Of a stretch of DNA of 64,000 nt, positions 1 to 8,138 are shown piece after piece. This DNA is from an uncultured Bacteroidia bacterium (lineage in GTDB: Bacteria > Bacteroidota > Bacteroidia > Bacteroidales > F082). The DNA is taken from positions 1 through 64,000 of the forward strand of contig CACYHP010000004.1 of the NCBI GenBank assembly GCA_902774295.1, given 5' to 3'. The translations under genes were made by a program, and so were the position numbers. Below the pieces are notes generated by a model, which was given only the letters and a program-made list of their open reading frames with translations, did no database searches and was not told the DNA's origin. Positions within the stretch are counted from its first letter, which is position 1. The number at the start of each line of letters is the position of its first letter.

Positions 1-36
1 TACTGCATTAGCTTGTGGGAAAGTAGGTCGTCGCCA
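1..36 (+). rRNA. rrf: 5S ribosomal RNA, 3' end (partial)
   Basis: The first bases read as the 3' part of a bacterial 5S rRNA: a GTACTGC-like helix region followed by GGGAAAGTAGGTCGTCGCC, the usual loop and closing arm of Bacteroidota 5S. The 5' part lies before the window, so an rRNA operon probably runs in from the left on the plus strand. A strong terminator follows at once. The exact end is set by analogy and may be off by a base or two. Confidence 0.88.
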
Positions 37-49
37 CCCCCTTACAGAA

Positions 50-75
50 AAGGAGCCACAATGGCTCCTTTTTTT
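50..75 (+). terminator. rho-independent terminator of the rRNA operon
   Basis: Perfect 9 bp stem AAGGAGCCA / TGGCTCCTT with a CAA loop, followed by a run of T. It sits 14 bases after the 5S end. Confidence 0.93.
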
Positions 76-143
76 GTTTACCGTTTACCGTTTACTGTTG
101 AAAGAAAAATAAACTTTTAAACCGTAAACAGTAAACTTTTAAA
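76..143. repeat. 7-base-period repeat arranged as an inverted pair
   Basis: The left arm (76-97) holds three heptads of the form TTTAccG/TTTACTG. The right arm (about 112-143) holds the same heptads on the other strand (CGTAAAC, AGTAAAC). The arms can fold into a hairpin. The element starts right after the T-run of the 5S terminator and ends just before the next promoter. The same TTTAnnG family recurs at 24872, 31323, 38017 and 43635. Confidence 0.75.
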
Positions 144-153
144 CTAAAATAAT

Positions 154-161
154 TATCTTTG
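154..161 (+). promoter_or_regulatory. -7 box (TATCTTTG) for the DUF3667 gene
   Basis: Exact match to the Bacteroidota TAnnTTTG box. The TTG at 159 lies inside it, so it cannot be the start codon of the transcript made from this promoter. The ATG at 177 is the better start. Confidence 0.7.
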
Positions 162-176
162 TCCAAAATTTTGGAA

Positions 177-1010
177 ATGGAAGAAAAGAAAACGACAAAA
201 TGTCTTAACTGCGAGACAGAATTCGAAGGCAAATTCTGCCCGGAATGCGGCCAGCGTGCAGATACCGGCAGATTTACAGTCAGTTTCATATTTACAAATT
301 TTCTGCAGGGAATACTTAGCAACGACGGCGGCGTGTGGTTTACACTGAAAAACCTGTTTACCCGCCCGGGTCAGATGATGATTGATATCATCAACGGCAA
401 ACGAAAAAGCTATTTCTCACCGTTCCCCATGCTTTTCCTTACATTGAGCTTGTATGTCATCATTTTTGCCTTTACAGGAAGTAAGGATGATGACTTTAGT
501 GTTGGTGATTTGGATAAAGTGGAGGTGACAACAGAAAATCAGGAAAATAACAATGATAACATATTGAGAGACAAAGTTATAAGTTATGTAATTGTTTTTA
601 ACAATTTGTACAAAAACCATTATGCAACTGTGATGGTCTTGACAATACCTTTATATTTGTTCGCGTCGAGGATTAGTTACGGAAGAAATAACCGAAAAAG
701 ATACAACTGGGGCGAGTATTGTATACCAGTGGTCTATGCAACCATCTTGGTTTTTTTGTATCGCTGTTTGCTAAGCATTATATTCGCAATATCCGACAAA
801 CTCTACGACTTTTTGGATAATTGGGTCTGGGTGGTGTTTTTGGTCGCATTCACAGCTTGTTTCAAGAAAATGCTCGGTTTCAGCATTGTGAAGACCGTGT
901 GGAGGACCTTGCTGATGTGCGTGGTTTATTATGCGGTTATAATCCTACTGATTGTTGTCGCAGGCACTATTTTTGTGCTTATAAATTACGACGCACTAAA
1001 ATCTGTATAG
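177..1010 (+). CDS. DUF3667 membrane protein with N-terminal zinc ribbon
   Basis: 277 residues from ATG 177; a TTG at 159 is in frame but falls inside the -7 box. Residues about 9-28 form a zinc ribbon with two CxxC knuckles (CLNC, CPEC). The segment after it, ending in RKSYFSPFPMLFLTLSLY, is typical of the DUF3667 family, which is common in Bacteroidota and of unknown function. About four to five hydrophobic segments follow, at roughly 90-110, 150-170, 190-212, 220-235 and 250-272. It is probably an inner-membrane protein with a cytoplasmic zinc knuckle. It ends 4 bases from the stop of the convergent methyltransferase gene, and no terminator is visible between them. Confidence 0.85.
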   Translation: MEEKKTTKCLNCETEFEGKFCPECGQRADTGRFTVSFIFTNFLQGILSNDGGVWFTLKNLFTRPGQMMIDIINGKRKSYFSPFPMLFLTLSLYVIIFAFTGSKDDDFSVGDLDKVEVTTENQENNNDNILRDKVISYVIVFNNLYKNHYATVMVLTIPLYLFASRISYGRNNRKRYNWGEYCIPVVYATILVFLYRCLLSIIFAISDKLYDFLDNWVWVVFLVAFTACFKKMLGFSIVKTVWRTLLMCVVYYAVIILLIVVAGTIFVLINYDALKSV

Positions 1011-1014
1011 TGCC

Positions 1015-1767
1015 TCAATGGTTTTTTCTGAAAACCTCTGAGATGATAATTCCTGCAGCCACTGAAGCGTTCAGCGACTCAGTGAGGCTGCCTTCAGCTC
1101 TCGGAATGTTGATAGGGCAACTTACGAATTGCATCACGTTATCCCTAATGCCATGTGACTCGCTTCCGATGATGATAACTCCTTGATTGTCTTTGATTTG
1201 CGTGTGATACACATTCTTTCCCTGCATCAAAGCGCCAAAGACAGGTGTCTTGACTTCTTTTAAGAATTTAACAACATCAGTTTCAACGATTTGCATCCTG
1301 AAAATGGAGCCCATTGTCGATTGGATGACCTTTGGCTGCCAAGGGTCGCAGGTGTCTTCAGAAATGACAATTTTCTTGATTCCGAACCAGTCGGCGGTGC
1401 GGATGATGGTCCCGAGGTTGCCCGGGTCGTTGATGCCGTCGAGAAGCAGAACCAGCTGGTTTTCAGTGTCTTTTGGCTCGATTTTGTATCTCGGCATCAT
1501 CGCAGTGGCAAAGATACCTGGAGGTGTCACAAAATTGCTGATTTGCTCCATCTGTTTGGGTGAGACGATTTCGTAGTCAGCGATTTTCTTTGCCAAGACA
1601 GGATTTTTCTCAACCCAAGCCTCGGTTGCAAAGATATTGTTGACTCTGAACTTTGAGTTCAGCAGTTCTTCAACGAGTTTATTGCCTTCGACAGCGAAGA
1701 TCCCGCGCTCTTTGCGGCCTTTCGCTTGCTTCAGTGCCTGGATTTCTTTGACATCATTCTTTGTCAT
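1015..1767 (-). CDS. TrmH/SpoU-family RNA 2'-O-methyltransferase
   Basis: 250 residues, a normal length for the family. The N-terminal part (about 1-85) matches the SpoU substrate-binding domain. The SPOUT domain carries the three knot motifs: NDPGNLGTIIRTADWFG, IIIGSESHGI and IPRAEGSLTESLNASVAAG. It should use S-adenosylmethionine to methylate a ribose 2'-OH in rRNA or tRNA; RlmB-like activity is possible, but the exact target cannot be read from sequence. The gene stands alone on the minus strand, downstream of the rplI terminator, with a small inverted-repeat element just upstream of its start. Confidence 0.9.
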   Translation of the reverse strand: MTKNDVKEIQALKQAKGRKERGIFAVEGNKLVEELLNSKFRVNNIFATEAWVEKNPVLAKKIADYEIVSPKQMEQISNFVTPPGIFATAMMPRYKIEPKDTENQLVLLLDGINDPGNLGTIIRTADWFGIKKIVISEDTCDPWQPKVIQSTMGSIFRMQIVETDVVKFLKEVKTPVFGALMQGKNVYHTQIKDNQGVIIIGSESHGIRDNVMQFVSCPINIPRAEGSLTESLNASVAAGIIISEVFRKNH

Positions 1768-1787
1768 ATGATTGGATTTTGTTTTTT

Positions 1788-1851
1788 AGACAGGATTACA
1801 ATATTATATTATGGTAATCTCTTATTCCTGTTAATCTTGTTAATCCTGTCT
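1788..1851. repeat. short inverted-repeat element, gene-free relative of the GxxExxY cassette ends
   Basis: The left end reads AGACAGGATTACAA and the right end is its inverted partner TTGTTAATCCTGTCT. The last 25 bases (1827-1851) match the right end of the GxxExxY cassette (35026-35050) at 24 of 25 positions. Only about 25 AT-rich bases lie between the arms, with no coding capacity. It is MITE-like in shape. It lies between the rplI terminator and the start of the methyltransferase gene. Confidence 0.8.
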
Positions 1852-1874
1852 CATAATATCATGTTATACCTGTC

Positions 1875-1908
1875 AAAAAAAGCCGAAGAAAACGTGTTTC
1901 CTCGGCTT
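1875..1908 (-). terminator. terminator of the rpsF-rpsR-rplI operon
   Basis: 12 bp stem (1880-1891 with 1897-1908, one mismatch) and a 5-base loop. The flanking A-run at 1875-1880 reads as a T-run on the minus strand. It lies 23 bases past the rplI stop. Confidence 0.9.
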
Positions 1909-1930
1909 ATTATCATTAGAATTTTGTGTC

Positions 1931-2380
1931 TTATTCAGCGAAAACTTCAAAGCTGATTTCAACTGTAACGTCTTTGTGGAGACGGATTTTTGCTTTGTAG
2001 TTACCGACTTCTTTGATAGTGTCATCATCAACGAGGATGTGCTTACGGTCGATCTCGATGCCTTTGGCTTCTTTGATTGCGTTAGCGATCTGAACGTTGT
2101 TGACTGAGCCGTAGATCTTGCCTGTTGAAGCTGCTTTTGCAGGGATGCGGAGTGAAAGACCTTCGAGAACTGCTGCGAGTTCCTGAGCTTCTTTCTTAAT
2201 CTTCTCCTGTTTGTAAGCCTGCTGGCGCATATTTTCAGCCAAGACTTTGCGTGCTGATTCTGTTGCGAGGATAGCCATTCCCTGTGGGATGAGGAAGTTA
2301 CGTGCGTAACCTGGTTTAACGTTGACGATGTCGTTCTTGTATCCCAAATTTTTAACGTCTTGTGTAAGAATAATTTCCAT
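1931..2380 (-). CDS. rplI: 50S ribosomal protein L9
   Basis: 149 residues, full length. It opens with the L9 signature MEIILTQDVKNLGYKNDIV followed by VKPGYARNFLIPQGMA, then a lysine/glutamate-rich connecting helix and the C-terminal domain. L9 binds 23S rRNA near the L1 stalk base. Third gene of the rpsF-rpsR-rplI operon, 18 bases after rpsR and followed by a strong terminator. Confidence 0.97.
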   Translation of the reverse strand: MEIILTQDVKNLGYKNDIVNVKPGYARNFLIPQGMAILATESARKVLAENMRQQAYKQEKIKKEAQELAAVLEGLSLRIPAKAASTGKIYGSVNNVQIANAIKEAKGIEIDRKHILVDDDTIKEVGNYKAKIRLHKDVTVEISFEVFAE

Positions 2381-2398
2381 GTGTCTGTCCTCCTCTTA

Positions 2399-2677
2399 TT
2401 ATTTCAAACAATCAGCTAAGTACGGCATCAAAGCAAGGTGACGGGCTCTCTTGACAGCCTGAGCGACCTTTCTCTGGTATTTTGTTGATGTACCGGTGAT
2501 GCGGCGTGGCAAAATCTTACCCTGCTCGTTCACAAATCTCAACAAGAAATCTGCATCTTTATAGTCGATGTATTTGATGCGGTTCTTCTTGAAACGGCAA
2601 TATTTTTTCTTCTTTGTATCGACTGCTATAGGAGTCAAATATTTGATGTCTGTGTTAGGTTGTGCCATATCATTCAA
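2399..2677 (-). CDS. rpsR: 30S ribosomal protein S18
   Basis: 92 residues. The core [20 protein letters not shown] and [20 protein letters not shown] are the S18 signature. It pairs with S6 on the platform of the small subunit. The gene lies between rpsF and rplI with 18-base gaps on both sides, so it is translated from the same message. Confidence 0.97.
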   Translation of the reverse strand: MNDMAQPNTDIKYLTPIAVDTKKKKYCRFKKNRIKYIDYKDADFLLRFVNEQGKILPRRITGTSTKYQRKVAQAVKRARHLALMPYLADCLK

Positions 2678-2695
2678 AATTTAAATGTTAAACAA

Positions 2696-3046
2696 TTAGT
2701 TGGCTTGTTCAGCTGCTTCAGCTGCTTTACGACGTTTCTTCTCGTTGTAAGCCACAGCGTGTTTGTCAAGTTTCACTGTCAGGAAACGGATGACGCGCTC
2801 GTCACGCTTCAACTCGGTTTCCAATGTCTCGATAACATTACCTTCAGCTTTGTATTCTATCAACTGATAGAAACCTGAAGATTTCTTTTGAATAGGATAG
2901 GCGAGCTTACGCATGCCCCAGAAATCCTTGAAAACGATCTCTGCTCCGTTGCTTGTGAGCAGGTTCTCGAATTTTGCTACCGCTTCCTTCATCTGTTCTT
3001 CAGACAAAACGGGAGTTAAAATGAAAACGGTTTCGTACTGATTCAT
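2696..3046 (-). CDS. rpsF: 30S ribosomal protein S6
   Basis: 116 residues. [18 protein letters not shown] and [20 protein letters not shown] are the standard S6 strands. The C-terminal tail is charged ([14 protein letters not shown]). First gene of the operon, about 55-60 bases downstream of a clear TAnnTTTG promoter. The leader is AT-rich, and I could not find the CCG-bulge S6:S18 regulatory motif known in other phyla. Confidence 0.97.
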   Translation of the reverse strand: MNQYETVFILTPVLSEEQMKEAVAKFENLLTSNGAEIVFKDFWGMRKLAYPIQKKSSGFYQLIEYKAEGNVIETLETELKRDERVIRFLTVKLDKHAVAYNEKKRRKAAEAAEQAN

Positions 3047-3108
3047 AATTTAATTTGTTGATTATTAAATAATTACGTTATACTTAATGTTGTTTACTTT
3101 TAAGTGTG

Positions 3109-3116
3109 CAAAGATA
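3109..3116 (-). promoter_or_regulatory. -7 box (TATCTTTG) of the rpsF operon
   Basis: The plus strand reads CAAAGATA, an exact TAnnTTTG match on the minus strand, about 63 bases upstream of the rpsF start. Confidence 0.75.
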
Positions 3117-3145
3117 CTAAAATTTTCAATATGTACAACACTTTT

Positions 3146-4282
3146 TTAAAAATTTTCCAACATTTCTTTGCAAATGAATTCCGCAGCTTTGCCATCACCG
3201 AAAATTTCAGGGAATTTATGCGGCGGATTTTCCATGTAATTGTTGAAAGATTTTATGATGCGCTCTTCGTCAGCATCAGTGATTACTGCGGCTCCGCATT
3301 CCACGATCTCCTTCCACTCAGTCTCGGTCCTTAAAATGAGGCATGGCTTCTGGAAGAAAAACGCTTCTTTCTGAACGCCGCCCGAATCGGTGACGACCAT
3401 CTGAGCGTGACGCTCCAGAACTATCATGTCCAAAAACGATGCCGGTGGCAGTATCTTTATGTTCGGATTATTGGTAATCTTTTCGAATAATGACTTTTCA
3501 AGATTGACATTCAATAACTTGGATGTTCTTGGATGCAAAGGCAGAACTACCGTTTTGCTCTCTGAAATCTTCAGCAAAGCCTTGAAAATGGCATTCAATC
3601 TTTCAGGTTGGTCGGTATTGTTGTCGCGATGAATGGTGCAAAGCACGTAATCGACGCCTCTAAGTCCTTCTTTATCAAGAATTTGGGATTTCTTATCGGC
3701 AATATTTGCAAAATGCTTGCTGTTGTCGTACATCACGTCGCCGCAATGGTATATTCCAGGATTGTCGATGGTGAATCTGCGTTTGTTGTCTGGGTTAAAA
3801 CCCTCATGAATCAGGTTTTTAAACCCGGTGGCTGTCGGGGAGAAGAGTAGGGTGGAGCAGTGGTCGCAGCAAATCCGGTTGATTTCCTCCGGCATCGACT
3901 TGTTGAATGAGCGCAGTCCCGCCTCGATGTGCACTATCGGGACATGAATCTTCGAAGCTGCCACAGCGCCTGCCAAAGTGGAGTTGGTGTCACCGTAAAG
4001 CACAATATAATCTGGCTTTTCCTTCAAAAGAATCTCCTCGATGCCTTCAATCATCTTGGCTGTCTGCACGCCATGTGATGCCGAGCCGACGCCTAAATTA
4101 TAGTTAGGTGCCGGTATGCCCAACTCGTCAAAAAACACCTGCGACATGTTGTCGTCGTAGTGCTGACCAGTGTGCACAATCACTTCTTTCACTTCTTTTT
4201 CGAAGTGTTCCTTTATCGCGCGACTCAGCGCCGCCGCCTTAATTATCTGGGGTCTTGCCCCTATTACCGTTACTATTTTCAT
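3146..4282 (-). CDS. wecB: UDP-N-acetylglucosamine 2-epimerase (non-hydrolysing)
   Basis: 378 residues, the usual length. It starts MKIVTVIGARPQIIKAAALS, and carries HTGQHYDDNMSQVFFDELGI, VLYGDTNSTLAG and VVTDSGGVQKEAFF, all WecB/MnaA hallmarks. It interconverts UDP-GlcNAc and UDP-ManNAc in the cytoplasm for surface polysaccharide synthesis. The ATG overlaps the radC stop by 4 bases, so the two are co-translated. No other polysaccharide genes are adjacent, so the end product is unknown. Confidence 0.94.
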   Translation of the reverse strand: MKIVTVIGARPQIIKAAALSRAIKEHFEKEVKEVIVHTGQHYDDNMSQVFFDELGIPAPNYNLGVGSASHGVQTAKMIEGIEEILLKEKPDYIVLYGDTNSTLAGAVAASKIHVPIVHIEAGLRSFNKSMPEEINRICCDHCSTLLFSPTATGFKNLIHEGFNPDNKRRFTIDNPGIYHCGDVMYDNSKHFANIADKKSQILDKEGLRGVDYVLCTIHRDNNTDQPERLNAIFKALLKISESKTVVLPLHPRTSKLLNVNLEKSLFEKITNNPNIKILPPASFLDMIVLERHAQMVVTDSGGVQKEAFFFQKPCLILRTETEWKEIVECGAAVITDADEERIIKSFNNYMENPPHKFPEIFGDGKAAEFICKEMLENF

Positions 4283-4974
4283 ATTAATCCTGAATCTGCA
4301 AAACTAAAATATTTATCGATACCAATGATAATATGATCCAAAATTTTTATTTCGAGCAGTTTTCCTCCATTGATAATGTTGCGGGTGAGGACTTTGTCGT
4401 GGTCACTTGGCAGTACGTTTCCGGAAGGGTGGTTGTGGCACAGCATCATTGCGGTGGCGTTGTTTTCCAGAGCAATCTTGAAGATGCGCTTGGGGTCGGC
4501 GGATGTGCCGTTTATGCCTCCGTCACTGACTTTTGCCAATTTGATGACTTTGTTTGCGGGGTTGAGCAGCATCACCCAAAACTGTTCGTGCTCTATGTCG
4601 GCCATCCGCATGTAAAAATACTCAAATGCGTCTTTGCTGTTCTTGATGAATGCCTGTGTCGATGCTTCTGCAAAACGTCTGCGTCTTCCTAACTCTAACG
4701 CCGCCAATATACTTACGGCTTTAGCTTCTCCTATGCCGTTATATCTCGTTAAGTCATTGATATTCAGTTGTGAAAGCTGAATAAGGTTGTCGTCAACGTC
4801 TCTCAAGATCCGTCTCGACAGGTCTACAGCTGATTCGTTGCTGTTGCCTGAACCGATGAGTATGGCTATGAGTTCTGCGTCGGAAAGGGTTTCGCGTCCT
4901 TTCTCGAGCATTTTCTCGCGTGGGCGGTCTTCTGTCGCCCAGTTTTTTATCGACTGGATTGTTGTTGGTTTCAT
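4279..4974 (-). CDS. radC: RadC family protein (JAB/MPN domain)
   Basis: 231 residues from ATG 4974. A TTG at 4995 would add seven residues, but the ATG gives the usual start close to WATEDRPREKMLEKG. The N-terminal helix-hairpin-helix region (about 15-90) precedes the JAMM-type metal motif HNHPSGNVLPSDHD. Named after a DNA-repair phenotype, its biochemical role is still unclear. Co-transcribed with wecB through a 4-base overlap. Confidence 0.92.
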   Translation of the reverse strand: MKPTTIQSIKNWATEDRPREKMLEKGRETLSDAELIAILIGSGNSNESAVDLSRRILRDVDDNLIQLSQLNINDLTRYNGIGEAKAVSILAALELGRRRRFAEASTQAFIKNSKDAFEYFYMRMADIEHEQFWVMLLNPANKVIKLAKVSDGGINGTSADPKRIFKIALENNATAMMLCHNHPSGNVLPSDHDKVLTRNIINGGKLLEIKILDHIIIGIDKYFSFADSGLI

Positions 4975-4989
4975 GTCTTTTGGTTTATA

Positions 4990-5028
4990 CGACAAAAGTT
5001 CTCCCTGCGTACAGGAAGAACTTCGTCG
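4990..5028 (-). terminator. probable terminator of rpsT
   Basis: Hairpin of 4996-5007 with 5012-5023 (one mismatch, CGTA loop), extended by an outer CGAC/GTCG pair, placed just after the rpsT stop. The T-run on the minus strand is short (four T), so it is weaker than the other terminators here. The radC message must start within or after it. Confidence 0.55.
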
Positions 5029-5045
5029 ATATTTTTCTAATAAAA

Positions 5046-5300
5046 TTATGCTAATTTAGCTGTGAAGTGTGCAAGTTTTGACTTCAAATTAGCGGCTTTG
5101 TTGCGGTGGATGATACCACGTTTTGCCACACGGTCAATAGTTTTGTACATTTCTGAAAGCTTTGATTCAGCTTCGCTCTTGTCTGTTAAAGCTCTGAAGC
5201 TTCTAACGGCTGAACGCATTGCTCTAGCATAGAAGCGGTTGTGTAAACGTCTGTTTTCTGTCTGACGGATTCTCTTCAGTGAAGATTTGTGATTTGCCAT
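5046..5300 (-). CDS. rpsT: 30S ribosomal protein S20
   Basis: 84 residues, full length. MANHKSSLKRIRQTENRRLHNR, then helices rich in K/R and KRGIIHRNKAANLKSKLA, are the S20 signature. S20 binds 16S rRNA early in 30S assembly. Monocistronic: its own promoter lies 45 bases upstream and a hairpin follows the stop. Confidence 0.97.
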   Translation of the reverse strand: MANHKSSLKRIRQTENRRLHNRFYARAMRSAVRSFRALTDKSEAESKLSEMYKTIDRVAKRGIIHRNKAANLKSKLAHFTAKLA

Positions 5301-5344
5301 TTTATTATCTAAATTTTATTTTTTCTTTCTAATTTTTCGGACTG

Positions 5345-5352
5345 CAAAAATA
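5345..5352 (-). promoter_or_regulatory. -7 box (TATTTTTG) of rpsT
   Basis: CAAAAATA on the plus strand, an exact TAnnTTTG match 45 bases before the rpsT ATG. Confidence 0.72.
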
Positions 5353-5394
5353 CAACATTTTTAAATACGCAAAACAAAATTTTTAAAAAATTTT

Positions 5395-6681
5395 TCAACC
5401 TTGCAGAACGGCATTTATTTCCGAATTGTCTCCTTTGTTAATAATGTCGTTCAAAACCACATCCACGAAGGTGTTTTTCTCAAGATTTTTGCCTTTTAGC
5501 CTTAGCGGAATGTAGTTTTCGCCGTAGCCTCGAGCCGTTCCGTCGGCCATCACGCGCTCGATGAGCATTCTCTGTGGTTTACCGAGCATCTGGTTGAAAT
5601 ATTTCAGCTTGTTTTCTGCCGAGATCTGCCTGATGATGGCGCTGCGTTCTGTCTTCACCGTTTCCGGGATCTGGTTCGGCATCACTGCAGCTTTTGTGCC
5701 AGTTCTAACAGAGTATTTAAATGTATGTATGTGGCTGAAACTTATATACTTACACATCTCGGCGCTTTCCGCGAAATCTAATTCTGTCTCACCGGGGAAG
5801 CCCACGATGACATCTGTTGTGATATTGAAATTCGGGATGGCGGATTTGATGCGGTCGCACATATCCTTAAACTGTGCCGCTGTATAGTGACGATGCATCG
5901 CCTTAAGCGTGTTTTCGGCACCGCTCTGAAGGCATATATGCATGTGCGGGGCGAGCTTCGGGTTCTCGAACAGCCCCAAGAATCTGTCGCTGAAGTTGTC
6001 GGGCTCGATGGAAGAGATACGGACTCTGTAATCACCTTCTATTTTCAAGATATTTTCGATAAGGTGCTCAAAATCAGTATCTTGATGCTGGTACCGCCCC
6101 ATGTTGACGCCTGTCAAGACCACTTCTTTGAAGCCGTGTGCCACCACATTTCTAATGTTGTCGTAAATCTCGTCTGCCGGACGGCTTGTGGCTCTGCCTC
6201 GCACGTTCGGGATGATGCAGTAAGAGCAGAAATTGTTGCACCCGTCATGAATCTTGATCAAACTCCTGGTGTGGAAGGTGCTGTAAGCCGGACGATAGCT
6301 GAACAAATCCTTGTCAAAGCCTTCAGGGTCAACGGCTTCGCCTTTTACATGGCTGTCGATGATGCTGAAAAGCGCGTATTTCCTCTCGTTGTCGATGGCG
6401 TAGTCGATGACGCCGCTGTCGAGCATCTCTTGCTTTCTGTGGTTTACCATGCAACCCATCGCCGCGATGATGGCGGTAGGGTGGGAGCGCCTGATCTGAT
6501 TGATCGCCTGTCGACATTTCTGGTCGCTCTGGTTGGTCACAGTGCAGGTGTTAACGACGTAAATATCAGCGTTTTCGTCGTTTTCCACCACGTCGTAACC
6601 AGCCTCCTTGAACAGCGACGCTAAGGCGTCAGTTTCATAGAGGTTCACGCGGCAACCGAGAGTCTTAAAGGCAATCTTCAT
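5395..6681 (-). CDS. mtaB: tRNA t6A37 methylthiotransferase
   Basis: 428 residues. The N-terminal UPF0004 domain has three cluster cysteines (LGCRVN near residue 10, VVNTCTVT and AAMGCMVN). The radical SAM core has CNNFCSYCIIPNVRGRATSR (CxxxCxxC), and a C-terminal TRAM-like segment closes it. The start with FKTLGCRVN and the overall pattern fit MtaB rather than MiaB or RimO. It would convert t6A37 to ms2t6A37 in tRNAs reading ANN codons. It lies 21 bases after miaB, and the repeat that ends miaB fills this gap. Confidence 0.93.
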   Translation of the reverse strand: MKIAFKTLGCRVNLYETDALASLFKEAGYDVVENDENADIYVVNTCTVTNQSDQKCRQAINQIRRSHPTAIIAAMGCMVNHRKQEMLDSGVIDYAIDNERKYALFSIIDSHVKGEAVDPEGFDKDLFSYRPAYSTFHTRSLIKIHDGCNNFCSYCIIPNVRGRATSRPADEIYDNIRNVVAHGFKEVVLTGVNMGRYQHQDTDFEHLIENILKIEGDYRVRISSIEPDNFSDRFLGLFENPKLAPHMHICLQSGAENTLKAMHRHYTAAQFKDMCDRIKSAIPNFNITTDVIVGFPGETELDFAESAEMCKYISFSHIHTFKYSVRTGTKAAVMPNQIPETVKTERSAIIRQISAENKLKYFNQMLGKPQRMLIERVMADGTARGYGENYIPLRLKGKNLEKNTFVDVVLNDIINKGDNSEINAVLQG

Positions 6682-6688
6682 CTTGTAT

Positions 6689-6726
6689 GAGATTTCTCGA
6701 CTTCACTTCGTTTCGCTCGAAATGAC
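6689..6726. repeat. REP-like imperfect hairpin repeat overlapping the miaB stop
   Basis: On the minus strand this reads GTCATTTCGAGCGAAACGAA followed by GTGAAGTCGAGAAATCTC. The ends are partly complementary (ATTTCTCGA against TCGAAAT). Sequences of this form are scattered between genes in many bacterial genomes. Here the last codons and stop of miaB are read from inside it. Confidence 0.6.
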
Positions 6727-8043
6727 GGGGAGTAGTGTTCCTTCAATTGAAAGCGCTGTTGCGCTCGTCACTTTCACCGTCACAATCTGTCCGATGAGGC
6801 TCTTGTCACGCGATTGGAATCTTATCACGATTTTACCTTCGGTGTGGCCTGTCAGGAAGCCGTTTTTGCGGTCGTATCCTGTCACTAAGACCTTCTGTGT
6901 CTTACCGATAAGTCCTTGATTATAAACGAGTGAGTGTTTCATCAACTCGTCGGTGAGGATGTGATAGCGTTCGCGTTTCTTGGCTTTTGGCACGTCGTCG
7001 GCCCATAAGGAGGCGACTGCGCCAGGGCGCACACTGTATTGCGCGATGTAAGCCATGTTGTATTTGAACTCTTCCATCGCTTTGCGCGAATTCTCGAACT
7101 CTTCCTCGGTCTCGCCGGTGAAGCCCACGATGATGTCTGTAAAAATCGTCGCTTCAGGCAGTAAACGTCTGATAGTGTGTATGATATGACGATAATCGTC
7201 TAAAGTGTGCTTGCGGTTCATGCGCTGCAGCATGTTGTCATCACCCGACTGAATCGGAAGGTGAATCTGCTTGCCGAGGCATTTGTATTGCGAGATGACT
7301 TCAATCACTTCGTCGCTCATGTCGCGCGGATGCGGTGAGGTGAAGTAAACCCAGAACTCTTTGCCGCTGGCATCGCCGTAAGCACCGATTCTGCGAAGCA
7401 GTTCCGCGAAGTTTATCTCTTCGCCTTTCTTATCTAAACCGTATGAATTGACGTTCTGTCCGAGCAAAGTTATCGACTTATATCCTTTGTCGACCAAATC
7501 CTTCAGCTCGTTGATGATATCCTCAGATTTTCTTGACACTTCGCGGCCGCGAGTGTAAGGCACGGCGCAGTAGGTGCAGAATTTGTTGCAGCCGTTCTGA
7601 ATCGGGATGAATGCCTCAAAATCAGAGAGATGGTCGGGGTCGATGACCCAGAAACGGTCCATATTGGCTGACGGATTCACGTTTCTATTAATAGGTGTAT
7701 GGAAAGCACCGTATTGTTGAATCATATCAGGAAGATCCGGCAGTTCGTTCATGGTGAAGACGAGGTCAAACAGCTTGACGAAACGCTCGCGATCGGCAGG
7801 GAGGATGCAGCCCGACACGAAGGTGATGCAGTTATGTGTCTGCTTCATCTCGTTCCATTTCAGGATACGTGAATACACCTTGTCGATGCCTTTCTGGCGC
7901 ACCGAGCAAGCTATCACGCCTAAAATATTGGCTTCCTCTTCCTTGTCAGTCTCCGTAAATCCCATGCCGTGCAGCACAGTGCGCACGCGTTCTGTGTCGC
8001 TTCGGTTCATCTGACAGCCCAATGGCAATAAAAAATACTTCAT
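6703..8043 (-). CDS. miaB: tRNA i6A37 methylthiotransferase
   Basis: 446 residues. N-terminal UPF0004 domain starting YFLLPLGCQMNRSDTER, radical SAM motif CNKFCTYCAVPYTRGREVSR, then a TRAM domain. The GCQMN start and length fit MiaB, which makes ms2i6A37 in tRNAs reading UNN codons. A TAnnTTTG promoter lies 18 bases upstream. The last seven or so residues (VISSETK) and the TGA stop are encoded by a REP-like repeat, so the natural C-terminus was probably replaced when that repeat arrived. mtaB follows on the same strand. Confidence 0.93.
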   Translation of the reverse strand: MKYFLLPLGCQMNRSDTERVRTVLHGMGFTETDKEEEANILGVIACSVRQKGIDKVYSRILKWNEMKQTHNCITFVSGCILPADRERFVKLFDLVFTMNELPDLPDMIQQYGAFHTPINRNVNPSANMDRFWVIDPDHLSDFEAFIPIQNGCNKFCTYCAVPYTRGREVSRKSEDIINELKDLVDKGYKSITLLGQNVNSYGLDKKGEEINFAELLRRIGAYGDASGKEFWVYFTSPHPRDMSDEVIEVISQYKCLGKQIHLPIQSGDDNMLQRMNRKHTLDDYRHIIHTIRRLLPEATIFTDIIVGFTGETEEEFENSRKAMEEFKYNMAYIAQYSVRPGAVASLWADDVPKAKKRERYHILTDELMKHSLVYNQGLIGKTQKVLVTGYDRKNGFLTGHTEGKIVIRFQSRDKSLIGQIVTVKVTSATALSIEGTLLPVISSETK

Positions 8044-8060
8044 CTTTTAAAATTTGGCTG

Positions 8061-8068
8061 CAAAATTA
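8061..8068 (-). promoter_or_regulatory. -7 box (TAATTTTG) of miaB
   Basis: CAAAATTA on the plus strand, 18 bases before the miaB ATG. It probably drives miaB-mtaB. Confidence 0.7.
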
Positions 8069-8138
8069 CATAATATTCCGCAATCAAATTCAAAATATTG
8101 GGAAAGATTAGCATTATTCAACTTTTTTAACATGAATT

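Noticed and set aside
3047-3108. S6:S18 regulatory RNA in the rpsF leader
   Set aside because: The leader is short and AT-rich and I could not find the CCG-bulged helix that defines the motif.
5887-6624. 245-codon open frame on the plus strand opposite mtaB
   Set aside because: Antisense shadow of a clear radical SAM gene, with no recognisable domain.
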